Assembly: GCA_947177325.1 (NCBI GenBank)
Contig: CAMWUH010000157.1
Coordinates: 1-5,391, forward strand
Length of the DNA: 5,391 bases
Origin: an uncultured Bacteroidales bacterium
GTDB lineage: Bacteria > Bacteroidota > Bacteroidia > Bacteroidales > Muribaculaceae
Reading direction: 5' to 3'
Every line of letters begins with the position of its first letter. Within the stretch, counting starts at the first letter, position 1. Of this stretch, positions 1-5,391 are shown piece by piece. Both the position numbers and the translations under genes were made by a program. The notes beneath the pieces were generated by a model that was given only the letters and a program-made list of their open reading frames with translations, was not told the origin of the DNA and did no database searches.

Positions 1-23
1 GATTGAAAATTTTGAGTTGCCAT
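1..23 (-). CDS. N-terminal start of an unidentified leftward gene (partial)
   Basis: Read on the minus strand, an ATG at 23-21 opens a frame M-A-T-Q-N-F-Q with no stop before the window edge. Only seven codons are visible, so the product cannot be named. The start is supported by context: a near-consensus Bacteroidota promoter lies upstream at 85-115, and the predicted transcript would have a leader of roughly 55 nt with no other ATG in it. The bases just before the ATG are A/T-rich and lack a Shine-Dalgarno sequence, which is usual in this phylum. The alternative is that the transcript encodes a later start or an RNA; the sequence to the left would settle it. Confidence 0.5.
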
Positions 24-84
24 GATTGAAAGTTTTTAGTAGTTTGTGATGTTTTCAAGTAGCGTTTGTGTTACGTCTACATTG

Positions 85-115
85 CAAAGGTACAACTTAT
101 TTTTAAACTACCAAA
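85..115 (-). promoter_or_regulatory. Bacteroidota-type sigma promoter reading leftward
   Basis: On the minus strand the sequence shows TTTG (115-112), a spacer of exactly 19 bases, then TACCTTTG (92-85). This matches the TTTG / TAnnTTTG pattern known for the primary sigma factor of Bacteroides and relatives. Transcription would begin near position 78 and run off the left edge, through the ATG at 23. Both boxes match fully and the spacing is canonical, so this is the best-supported promoter in the window. Confidence 0.75.
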
Positions 116-124
116 ATATTTTCG

Positions 125-166
125 CAAAAAATTTCAGAAAAATTACAAAAAAATTTCTTAAAAATC
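125..166. promoter_or_regulatory. Phased A-tracts upstream of the leftward promoter
   Basis: Runs of five to seven A lie at 126-131, 138-142, 147-153 and 160-164, so their centres are about 10 to 12 bp apart, close to one helical turn. The block can be read as two imperfect 21-bp units, 125-145 and 146-166, each of the form C-A(6-7)-TTTC followed by a second A-run. Phased A-tracts bend DNA, and when placed just behind a -33 box they often act as an upstream activating element. The position relative to the promoter at 85-115 fits that role; the function is inferred. Simple AT-richness is the alternative. Confidence 0.4.
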
Positions 167-237
167 GTAATGCGCTTATTGATAGTGTGTTATAAATTTG
201 AAAAAATAAATAAGCTTTGACGGAAAAATTACAAAAA
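137..237. repeat. 15-bp direct repeat pair (137-151 and 223-237)
   Basis: The 15-mer GAAAAATTACAAAAA occurs identically at 137-151 and 223-237, 86 bp apart. Both copies lie upstream of the leftward promoter at 85-115. The sequence is mostly A, so chance similarity within an AT-rich spacer is a real possibility. A pair of regulator sites is the other reading. Confidence 0.35.
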
Positions 238-297
238 TGTGATTATAGGGTTAAAAGTATGTTGTTTAGCATCTTTTTAGGGCATAAGAGGCGGTTT

Positions 298-469
298 TGT
301 AACATTGGCTGTAACAATAGCGCATGATGGCTAAATTTGTAACAATTTGTGGCAGATGTTACAGTCAGGAACGGGTGCGGTAATCAATATAGGTGAAACA
401 ATGCAGGGTAATTGTAACAATAGGTGTGAGTTGTTACAATTGAGGATGAGTGTAATATGAGATGTTACA
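298..469. repeat. Cluster of seven TGTAACA/TGTTACA motifs
   Basis: The heptamer TGTWACA, whose reverse complement is also TGTWACA, occurs at 298-304, 310-316, 338-344, 357-363, 413-419, 432-438 and 463-469. Several copies extend to ATTGTWACAAT-like near-palindromes. I find only one other copy in the rest of the window, at 3229-3235 inside the transporter gene. Seven copies in 172 bp is far above chance even for AT-rich DNA. Spacing is irregular (12, 28, 19, 56, 19 and 31 bp between starts), so this is not a CRISPR array or a clean tandem repeat. A multi-site operator or a decayed repeat are both possible. The last copy abuts the rmuC stop codon. Confidence 0.6.
411..440. repeat. Perfect 10-bp inverted repeat with 10-base spacer
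   Basis: ATTGTAACAA at 411-420 is the exact reverse complement of TTGTTACAAT at 431-440, separated by ten bases. The arms are two of the TGTWACA copies. The stem is AT-rich and has no T-run on either side, so it is a poor intrinsic terminator. Its form fits a protein-binding site, or a weak hairpin in the rmuC 3' untranslated region. Confidence 0.6.
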
Positions 470-1696
470 TTATTCGGGTTGAGAAAGTGAGCGGCTTTTA
501 TCGATAAGTGAATCGGGGAGATTTTTCTGGGCTTTTGCACCGAGGGTTTTGAGGTCGGCGGCGCGTTTGACAAGGTTGCCTTTGCCGGACGACAGTTTGT
601 TGAAAGCGGCGTCGTAGGCAGAGCGTGTCAGGTCTATCGCTCTTTCAATCTTTTGAAGGTCGTCAATAAAAGTAACGAATTTATCGTGCATCTTTCCGGC
701 TTCGGTGGCGATTTCGAGAGCATTGCGTTTGATGTCGGACTGTTGCCAAAGCTGTTCGACAAGTTTGAGGGCCGACATTAGGAGGGTTGGCGAGACGATG
801 ATGACGCGAGAGTCGTAGGCTTGTTGCCATAGCTGAGGTTCGAGATTGAGGGCAGCGAGATAAGCCCCCTCATTGGGAATGAACATCATGACGAAATCGG
901 CAGTAGATGAGCCGAGATAGTCCTGATAGCGTTTTGAGGCGAGTTCTTTGATATGGGACTTGATAGAGGCAATATGAAGGGCGCCTTGTCGCTTGGCTTC
1001 GTCGGGCGAGTCGGCATTGACCATATTGACGTAGGCGGTTAGGGAAGTCTTGGAGTCGATGACCATGTAGCGGCCATCAGGATAGTTTATGACTACATCG
1101 GGGCGAAGTCGGGAGCCGGTTTCGTCGGTGAGCACTTTGCCGGAATTATTGCGAGTTTGCTGCACCGAGAAGTGAACGCCGCGTTTGAGCCCGGATTTTT
1201 CCAATAGAGTTTCCAAAATCATTTCACCCCAGTCACCTTGAACCTTTGAGTTGCCGCGCAGGGCATCGGTCAGGTCTTGAGCCTGACGCGACAGGGATTG
1301 GTTGAGTGAGATAAGTTCGCGGAGGCGTTCTTGGAGCGAGAAGCGCTCGCGAGCTTCATTGTTGTAGGCATCGTTGACCGATTTGCTGAAGGAGTTGATG
1401 TTTTCGCGCAATGGACTGAGGATTTCGCGTAGTCGCGCCTCGTTTTGTTCTTTCAGGATATTTGCGCTTTGGCTAAGCGCCCTGTTGGCGATAAGCTCAA
1501 ATTGGTCGGCTGCTTTTTTCTCGTTGTCGCGAGCGATGGCGAGTTGGGCTCGGGCGTCGGAGAGTTGAGTGTCGAGAAGGCGGATGCGCTCGGCTGAGGC
1601 GGCCGTTTCGGCTTTTGCGTTGGCGAGTTTGATGCCAAATACAGCACAAAGAATTATGAGTGCTATAATAATTAATGAGAGAATAATGGAAATCAT
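470..1696 (-). CDS. rmuC: RmuC family protein (DNA recombination / genome-stability, nuclease fold)
   Basis: The product is 408 residues. Residues 2-22 form a hydrophobic membrane anchor. Residues about 25-145 are charged and alanine-rich with coiled-coil character. The RmuC domain follows from about 150 to 385. It opens with GDWGE (154-158) and holds the PD-(D/E)XK-like signature, RPD at 198-200 and VIDSK at 212-216; Asp200, Asp214 and Lys216 are the expected metal-site residues. RmuC was named for limiting recombination between inverted repeats in Escherichia coli, and a nuclease function is predicted from the fold rather than settled. At 408 residues it is somewhat shorter than the E. coli protein, as is common in this phylum. 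The start ATG is the one that includes the membrane anchor. The gene diverges from mltG with a 73-bp gap. Family assignment is firm; biochemical role is inferred. Confidence 0.93.
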   Translation of the reverse strand: MISIILSLIIIALIILCAVFGIKLANAKAETAASAERIRLLDTQLSDARAQLAIARDNEKKAADQFELIANRALSQSANILKEQNEARLREILSPLRENINSFSKSVNDAYNNEARERFSLQERLRELISLNQSLSRQAQDLTDALRGNSKVQGDWGEMILETLLEKSGLKRGVHFSVQQTRNNSGKVLTDETGSRLRPDVVINYPDGRYMVIDSKTSLTAYVNMVNADSPDEAKRQGALHIASIKSHIKELASKRYQDYLGSSTADFVMMFIPNEGAYLAALNLEPQLWQQAYDSRVIIVSPTLLMSALKLVEQLWQQSDIKRNALEIATEAGKMHDKFVTFIDDLQKIERAIDLTRSAYDAAFNKLSSGKGNLVKRAADLKTLGAKAQKNLPDSLIDKSRSLSQPE

Positions 1697-1700
1697 GTTA

Positions 1701-1708
1701 CGAAGATA
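1701..1708 (-). promoter_or_regulatory. Possible -7 box of the rmuC promoter
   Basis: On the minus strand TATCTTCG (1708-1701) matches TAnnTTTG except for one base, and lies four bases before the rmuC ATG. I see no good TTTG at 19-21 bases upstream; TTTA at a 17-base spacing is the nearest. If real, the start of transcription would fall on or beside the start codon. Support is weak. Confidence 0.3.
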
Positions 1709-1754
1709 GCAATAATTAGCGACAATAAAGTAGGTTGATTTGTGAAAAAATGTG

Positions 1755-1762
1755 TAACTTTG
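1755..1762 (+). promoter_or_regulatory. -7 box of the mltG promoter, next to the start codon
   Basis: TAACTTTG at 1755-1762 matches the TAnnTTTG consensus in full and ends seven bases before the mltG ATG at 1770. The -33 element is poor: GTTG at 1734-1737 gives a 17-base spacing rather than 19-21. Transcription from this box would start at about 1768-1771, so the mltG message may be leaderless or nearly so. The rmuC coding start is only 58 bp away, so the two divergent promoters would overlap. Confidence 0.5.
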
Positions 1763-1769
1763 GCCCCTG

Positions 1770-2780
1770 ATGAGAAAAATTACGATTTTTATAGTATTAG
1801 TATTGATTGCGATAGCGGGAGTTATATGCTTTATCTACTACCGCAAGGCATCGCAAGTGTACGAATATGAGGCTGTGATGCTGTACTTGCCGCACGGCAC
1901 CACCGAGGAAGCTTTCGGCGATTCGTTGGAAGCGGTGACCGGAAAGGAGTTTGCAGGCTCGGTCATGGCGTTGTGGCAAAAGCTTCCGGGCGAGAATGTT
2001 GTTAAATCGGGAGCTTATAAGATAGAACCGGGTCAGAAGGCTTTGGATGTGGCAAAGCGATTGAAGCGCGGTCAGCAAACGCCGGTAAAAGTAACATTTA
2101 ATAATATACGCACCCTGGATAATCTGGCAGAAAGATTTGCGGCGCAGATGGAGTTTTCCGAAGATGAATTTCTGGCTGCCGCCGATTCACTGGCTTCGGC
2201 CGAAGGAATAAGCCGGAGGGAAGTTCCGGCGCTTTTCTTACCTGATTCATTCGAGGCTTACTGGAATGAGTCGCCCCATAAGTTTATAGCCCGACTTAAA
2301 AATCATTATGATAAATTCTGGAATGATGAACGCTTAGGCAAAGCGAAGTCAATGAATATGACCCCGATTGAAGTGTCGACAGTAGCCTCAATAGTGGAGG
2401 AAGAGACCAACAAGGCCGATGAGCGGCCAAAGGTGGCGCGATTGTATCTGAACAGGTTGAAAAAGGGGATGAAACTTCAGGCTGACCCAACGGTGAAGTT
2501 TGCAGTAGGAGATTTTACATTGCGACGCATCACAGGGGAGCATTTGAAAGTTACTTCGCCGTATAACACTTACCTTTTTCCCGGATTGCCACCCGGCCCA
2601 ATCAGGATTCCGGAGGCTAAGACGATTGACGGTGTGCTGAATGCGCCGATGCATAACTATATATATATGTGTGCGAAGGAAGATTTTTCGGGCTATCATA
2701 ATTTTGCGACTGATTATGCCACCCATCAGGATAATGCACGCCGATATCGAAAGGCGCTTGACGCCAGAGGGATAAAATAG
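1770..2780 (+). CDS. mltG: Endolytic murein transglycosylase MltG (YceG-like)
   Basis: MltG is an inner-membrane enzyme that cuts nascent peptidoglycan strands internally, leaving 1,6-anhydro-MurNAc ends, and is thought to terminate glycan polymerisation and so set strand length. The product is 336 residues, close to the roughly 340 of E. coli. Residues 4-23 are one membrane segment after a short positive start (MRK), leaving the rest in the periplasm. A LysM-like part covers about 35-105 (SGAYKIEPGQ at 80-89). The catalytic YceG domain covers about 110-330, with TVASIVEEET at 204-213; Glu210 aligns with the catalytic glutamate of the E. coli enzyme. Further family signatures are KLQADPTV (235-242), SPYNTY (263-268), GLPPGPI (272-278) and a final GYHNFATDYATH (308-319). 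All key residues are present. The start is the only ATG that keeps the membrane anchor. The transporter gene follows after 56 bp, probably in one transcript. Confidence 0.95.
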   Translation: MRKITIFIVLVLIAIAGVICFIYYRKASQVYEYEAVMLYLPHGTTEEAFGDSLEAVTGKEFAGSVMALWQKLPGENVVKSGAYKIEPGQKALDVAKRLKRGQQTPVKVTFNNIRTLDNLAERFAAQMEFSEDEFLAAADSLASAEGISRREVPALFLPDSFEAYWNESPHKFIARLKNHYDKFWNDERLGKAKSMNMTPIEVSTVASIVEEETNKADERPKVARLYLNRLKKGMKLQADPTVKFAVGDFTLRRITGEHLKVTSPYNTYLFPGLPPGPIRIPEAKTIDGVLNAPMHNYIYMCAKEDFSGYHNFATDYATHQDNARRYRKALDARGIK

Positions 2781-2836
2781 CCCGATTGGAATAAGCTAAT
2801 TGAAGAACAAATTATTATCACATAAAACAGTTAACA

Positions 2837-4651
2837 ATGACTCAACAAGTTAGACAATTGCTTAATGACCGTCCGGCAGTCAGGTGGACGGCTTTAATTC
2901 TGTTGGCGCTTGCAATGTTTTTCGGCTACATGTTTGTCGATGTGTTATCGCCGCTTCAAACAGCATTGCAAGATACCAAGAACTGGGACCCCGAAACGTA
3001 TGGACGCTTTGCAGGTTCGGAAACGTTTCTGAACGTGTTTATCTTCTTCCTGATTTTTGCCGGGATTATTCTCGACAAAATGGGAGTTAGATTCACGGCC
3101 ATTCTTTCCGGCTCGGTTATGCTCGTAGGTGCGTTTATTAATTATTATGCATTGACGCCCGGATTTGAGGGTAGTGGTTTGGAACATTTCTTTGCCAATA
3201 ACTTAAATCTGCCTAAAGAATGGTGGAATGTTACACCATTCTTTGATGGCATGCCTGCTTCGGCTAAGATGTCGGCTGTTGGTTTTATGTTATTCGGCTG
3301 TGGTATAGAAATGGCCGGTATCACAGTGTCGCGTGGCATCGTTAAATGGTTTGAAGGTAAGGAGATGGCCTTGGCGATGGGCATTGAGATGGCTTTGGCT
3401 CGCGTAGGTGTTGCCGCCGTGTTTGCATTGTCGCCTTTGTTCTGCAAGATGGGTGGCGTGATTCAAGTGTCGCGTTCGGCCGGCTTTGTTGTGTTGCTTC
3501 TAATCATAGGTTTGATTTCGTTTATCACATACGCCTTCATGGATAAGAAGCTGGAGAATCAAATTGGCAACACAGAGGAGAAAGATGATCCCTTCAAGAT
3601 TTCAGACCTCAAATATATCTTCTCCTCGAAGGTGTTCTGGATAGTAGCGATATTGTGTGTGCTATATTACTCGGCGATTTTCCCATTCCAGAAATATGCA
3701 GGCAATATGTTGCAATGTAATCTGGGTATCAGCACAGAGAAAGCAGCATTGATTTTTACGGTCTTTCCCTTGGGTGCAGCCGCAATTACTCCCTTCTTAG
3801 GCAATTATCTCGACCGCAAAGGTAAAGGCGCTTCCATGTTGATATTGGGCGCGTTGTTGATGATTATCTGCCACTTGACATTTGCTGTTGGGTTACCGGC
3901 CTTACGTGGTAATGATTTGGCAAAAGTTGATGCCGAAAATTCTATTATCACAGCTACCTTTACCGATACTCAAGCAGATGCCGATGGTAATTATCGCTCG
4001 ATATCGGTGGTGTTTAATCCCGGTCACTTTACAGATAAATCGCAGGCTGATTTGCTGGCAGGTCTCGAACCCGGTCAGGAAGCTCTGATTAACCCACGTC
4101 AGGCATTTGGCGGAGTGGCTGATGCTGAAGCCGCTGAAGCATCTGCGCAGAAAATCGCTAATTTACTGACAGATAAAGATGTGTCGATTGATTTGAACGA
4201 AGCTCGCGAACTTAATCGAGATTTTTCGGTTAAGATTGAGAAGATTCAAGCTCCGATGGGGGGTATAGGTGTGTTTATCACTTTCCTCGCAATTATTTTG
4301 CTGGGTATTTCATTCTCATTGGTCCCCGCATCATTATGGCCTTCTGTGCCCAAACTGATCGACGGTCGTTTGCTCGGCTCGGCTTATGCAGTTATATTCT
4401 GGATTCAGAATATCGGTTTGTATGCCGTGCCGATGATTATCGGTGGAGTTTTGGCTGCGAGCAATGTAGGCGTTAGTAATCCGCTGAACTACAATTATAC
4501 GGTGCCGATGCTGATATTTGCATCGTTTGGCGTTTTGGCGCTGTTGTTTGGCTTAGTACTGAAGGCTATTGACCGCAAGCATCATTATGGCCTGGAGCTT
4601 CCGAACAAGAAGCAGGATGATGCCAAAGTTGAATTTGATGGTATGGAATAG
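2837..4651 (+). CDS. MFS transporter, MFSD1-like, with enlarged periplasmic loops
   Basis: The product is 604 residues with twelve predicted membrane segments, roughly at 17-37, 62-80, 86-106, 145-170, 178-202, 214-235, 266-286, 302-324, 332-354, 476-500, 512-540 and 555-577. MFS loop motifs are visible as DKMGVR (80-85) after segment 2 and DRKGK (326-330) after segment 8. SPLQTAL (38-44), WFEGKEMALAMGIEMALARVG (171-191, in part) and SLWPSVP with GSAYAVIFWIQNIG (499-505, 514-527) resemble the MFSD1 family, whose animal member is a lysosomal dipeptide transporter. The substrate here is unknown; small peptides are a guess. Most MFS proteins have 400-450 residues. The excess is mainly a soluble segment at about 355-475 between segments 9 and 10, plus a loop at 107-144 between segments 3 and 4; both should face the periplasm. 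The C-terminal tail (from 578) is charged and cytoplasmic. No separate promoter is seen, so co-transcription with mltG is likely. Confidence 0.85.
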   Translation: MTQQVRQLLNDRPAVRWTALILLALAMFFGYMFVDVLSPLQTALQDTKNWDPETYGRFAGSETFLNVFIFFLIFAGIILDKMGVRFTAILSGSVMLVGAFINYYALTPGFEGSGLEHFFANNLNLPKEWWNVTPFFDGMPASAKMSAVGFMLFGCGIEMAGITVSRGIVKWFEGKEMALAMGIEMALARVGVAAVFALSPLFCKMGGVIQVSRSAGFVVLLLIIGLISFITYAFMDKKLENQIGNTEEKDDPFKISDLKYIFSSKVFWIVAILCVLYYSAIFPFQKYAGNMLQCNLGISTEKAALIFTVFPLGAAAITPFLGNYLDRKGKGASMLILGALLMIICHLTFAVGLPALRGNDLAKVDAENSIITATFTDTQADADGNYRSISVVFNPGHFTDKSQADLLAGLEPGQEALINPRQAFGGVADAEAAEASAQKIANLLTDKDVSIDLNEARELNRDFSVKIEKIQAPMGGIGVFITFLAIILLGISFSLVPASLWPSVPKLIDGRLLGSAYAVIFWIQNIGLYAVPMIIGGVLAASNVGVSNPLNYNYTVPMLIFASFGVLALLFGLVLKAIDRKHHYGLELPNKKQDDAKVEFDGME

Positions 4652-4671
4652 AAATCATCTGAATTTATAAC

Positions 4672-4713
4672 AAGAACGGTCTCGCTGAATCTGCTCTCAG
4701 CGAGGCCGTTCTT
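4672..4713. terminator. Bidirectional hairpin terminator between convergent genes
   Basis: Arms 4672-4688 and 4697-4713 pair over 17 bp with a single T-G wobble (4680 with 4705) and enclose an eight-base loop. The hairpin begins 20 bases after the transporter stop and lies 36 bases beyond the MerR stop on the other strand. The flanks are AT-rich (CTTATATAG on plus, GTTATAAATTC on minus) but lack a long T-run. Position and stem strength support a shared terminator for both convergent transcripts. Confidence 0.8.
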
Positions 4714-4749
4714 ATATAGACCCGGTTCCTCAATATTTGTTTATAGGAT

Positions 4750-5085
4750 TTAACGACGGGAGTTGAGTGCGTCAAGAAGAGTTTGCAGGCGAAGTCGAAT
4801 TTCTTTGAGAGTGTTAATGGCTTCAACCCGCTTGGAGACACCGTCGTGATTGCGCTTGATTTCTTCTTGAGCCGCATCGAGTTTATAACCTTTCTCTTTG
4901 ACCAGGTAATAGACCATGCGTATCTTTTCAATGTCATCAGGAGTGTAGAAGCGCGTACCGCGATCGTTACGGCGCGGTTTGATGATAGTAAACTCTTTTT
5001 CCCAAAAGCGCAGGGTAGAGGCGGGTATGTTGAGCAAGGTTGCTACCTCGCTGATTTTATAGTATCGTTTATTAAGAGAGTCCAT
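4750..5085 (-). CDS. Small MerR-family transcriptional regulator
   Basis: The product is 111 residues. A MerR-type winged helix-turn-helix covers about 8-75: YKISEVATLLNIPASTLRFWEKE (9-31, in part) is the DNA-reading helix-turn-helix, and RNDRGTRFYTPDDIEKI (39-55) gives the wing and the start of the second helical pair. Residues about 83-108 form a short amphipathic helix suited to dimer formation. No effector-binding domain or cysteine metal site is present; the protein contains no cysteine. Classical MerR proteins bind two half-sites around an over-long promoter spacer, but the target and signal here are unknown. It lies 43 bp downstream of the M23 peptidase gene on the same strand, with no clear terminator or promoter between, so it is probably co-transcribed. 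Assignment to the family is firm; its regulon is not. Confidence 0.9.
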   Translation of the reverse strand: MDSLNKRYYKISEVATLLNIPASTLRFWEKEFTIIKPRRNDRGTRFYTPDDIEKIRMVYYLVKEKGYKLDAAQEEIKRNHDGVSKRVEAINTLKEIRLRLQTLLDALNSRR

Positions 5086-5128
5086 TGAATTGAGGATTGC
5101 AGATAGGAGATTTCCGGTAGAAAAAGGG

Positions 5129-5391
5129 TCAGTCCATCACATGGCCGGCATTGTCAGCCTCTTGAATCATGACGGCATATTGCTCGGGAGTGAGATCTTG
5201 GAAATAATAGTTGACCGGATTTTGGGGCACGTCTTTAAAGCGAACTTCGTAATGTAGGTGAGAGCCGGTTGATTTACCGGTTGAGCCGACTTTACCGATT
5301 AAGTCGCCACGGGATATTTTCTGGCCCGGCTTGACAAGGATTTCGCTTAGATGGGCGTAACGGGTAGTATAATTATAACCGTGGTCAATGA
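5129..5391 (-). CDS. M23 (LytM-type) metallopeptidase, C-terminal part (cut by window edge)
   Basis: The last 86 codons of a minus-strand gene are visible, ending at TGA (5131-5129); the start lies beyond the right edge. The translation opens with IDHGYNYTTRYAHL, where the His of YAHL is the catalytic histidine of M23 peptidases, continues through GQKISRGDLIGKVGSTGKS, and carries the hallmark SHLHYEVR, whose HxH supplies a catalytic histidine and a zinc ligand. The upstream HxGxD zinc motif would be outside the window. The tail PVNYYFQDLTPEQYAVMIQEA is the form usual in Bacteroidales. These proteins are secreted or membrane-anchored endopeptidases that cleave peptidoglycan cross-links; some members are inactive, but the residues visible here are intact. 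The regulator gene follows directly. Confidence 0.92.
   Translation of the reverse strand, partial: IDHGYNYTTRYAHLSEILVKPGQKISRGDLIGKVGSTGKSTGSHLHYEVRFKDVPQNPVNYYFQDLTPEQYAVMIQEADNAGHVMD

Larger units (their letters stand above)
24..469. other. Gene-free intergenic stretch between the leftward gene and the 3' end of rmuC
   Basis: No convincing coding frame covers this stretch. Its left half (about 93-250) is strongly A/T-rich and holds the promoter, the phased A-tracts and a 15-bp direct repeat. Its right half (about 290-469) is of more mixed composition and holds the TGTWACA cluster. rmuC reads into it from the right. I could not find a GC-rich stem followed by a T-run that would clearly terminate rmuC, so read-through towards the leftward gene is possible. 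No tRNA or recognisable riboswitch was seen. Confidence 0.6.

Noticed and set aside
193..200. TAAATTTG as a rightward -7 box (a second copy at 332-339)
   Set aside because: Neither copy has a TTTG at 19-21 bases upstream, and no gene lies ahead on the plus strand; expected by chance in AT-rich DNA.
411..440. Inverted repeat as an intrinsic terminator of rmuC
   Set aside because: The stem is AT-rich and no T-run follows on the minus strand.
298..469. CRISPR array
   Set aside because: The repeated unit is only seven bases, occurs in both sequence forms, and is irregularly spaced.
331..573. 80-codon minus-strand open frame across the rmuC 3' end and the motif cluster
   Set aside because: It starts inside rmuC in another frame, its sequence is low in recognisable structure, and part of it is only the translation of the repeated TGTWACA motifs.
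2658..2668. TATATATATAT run as a repeat or promoter-like element
   Set aside because: It is in-frame coding sequence for Tyr-Ile-Tyr in a conserved part of MltG.
3899..4261. Insertion of foreign DNA or a gene fusion inside the transporter gene
   Set aside because: The frame is continuous, base composition looks like the flanks, and there are no flanking repeats; an inherited loop domain is simpler.
4783..5088. 101-codon plus-strand open frame opposite the MerR gene
   Set aside because: It lies almost wholly antisense to a clearly recognised MerR protein and shows no family features of its own.

Overview
The window looks like chromosomal DNA from a member of the Bacteroidota, most likely order Bacteroidales and possibly a Muribaculaceae-like gut lineage. 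Three things point there. Motifs of the TAnnTTTG (-7) / TTTG (-33) promoter type sit upstream of genes. The start codons lack clear Shine-Dalgarno sequences. The M23 peptidase tail and the one-domain MerR protein have the form familiar from Bacteroidales. The family-level guess is inference; no rRNA or marker gene is present.

Layout from left to right. Positions 1-23 hold the first seven codons of a leftward gene that runs off the edge, with a textbook Bacteroidota promoter at 85-115 and phased A-tracts behind it. A gene-free stretch follows, up to 469. Its right part carries seven copies of TGTAACA/TGTTACA, including a perfect 10-bp inverted repeat. rmuC (470-1696) is on the minus strand. 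It diverges across a 73-bp gap from mltG (1770-2780, plus strand), and -7-like motifs lie just before both start codons, closely enough to suggest very short or absent leaders. mltG is followed after 56 bp by a 604-residue MFS transporter related to MFSD1 (2837-4651), with no terminator between them, so the two probably form an operon. A 17-bp-stem hairpin (4672-4713) separates this unit from a convergent minus-strand pair: a small MerR-family regulator (4750-5085), preceded upstream on that strand by the C-terminal part of an M23 (LytM-type) metallopeptidase (5129-5391, cut by the right edge).

Functionally, two products act on peptidoglycan: MltG cuts nascent glycan strands, and the M23 protein is of a peptide-cross-link hydrolase family. 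The MFS protein belongs to a family whose animal member exports dipeptides from lysosomes, so recovery of small peptides is a possible but unproven link to the wall enzymes. RmuC is a predicted membrane-anchored, nuclease-fold protein tied to genome stability.

Most of the window is ordinary conserved chromosome. The points most worth a second look are the MFS transporter, with extra periplasmic segments at symmetry-related loops, and the TGTWACA cluster downstream of rmuC. I saw no mobile element, CRISPR array, tRNA or rRNA, and nothing that clearly amounts to a new defence or signalling system.
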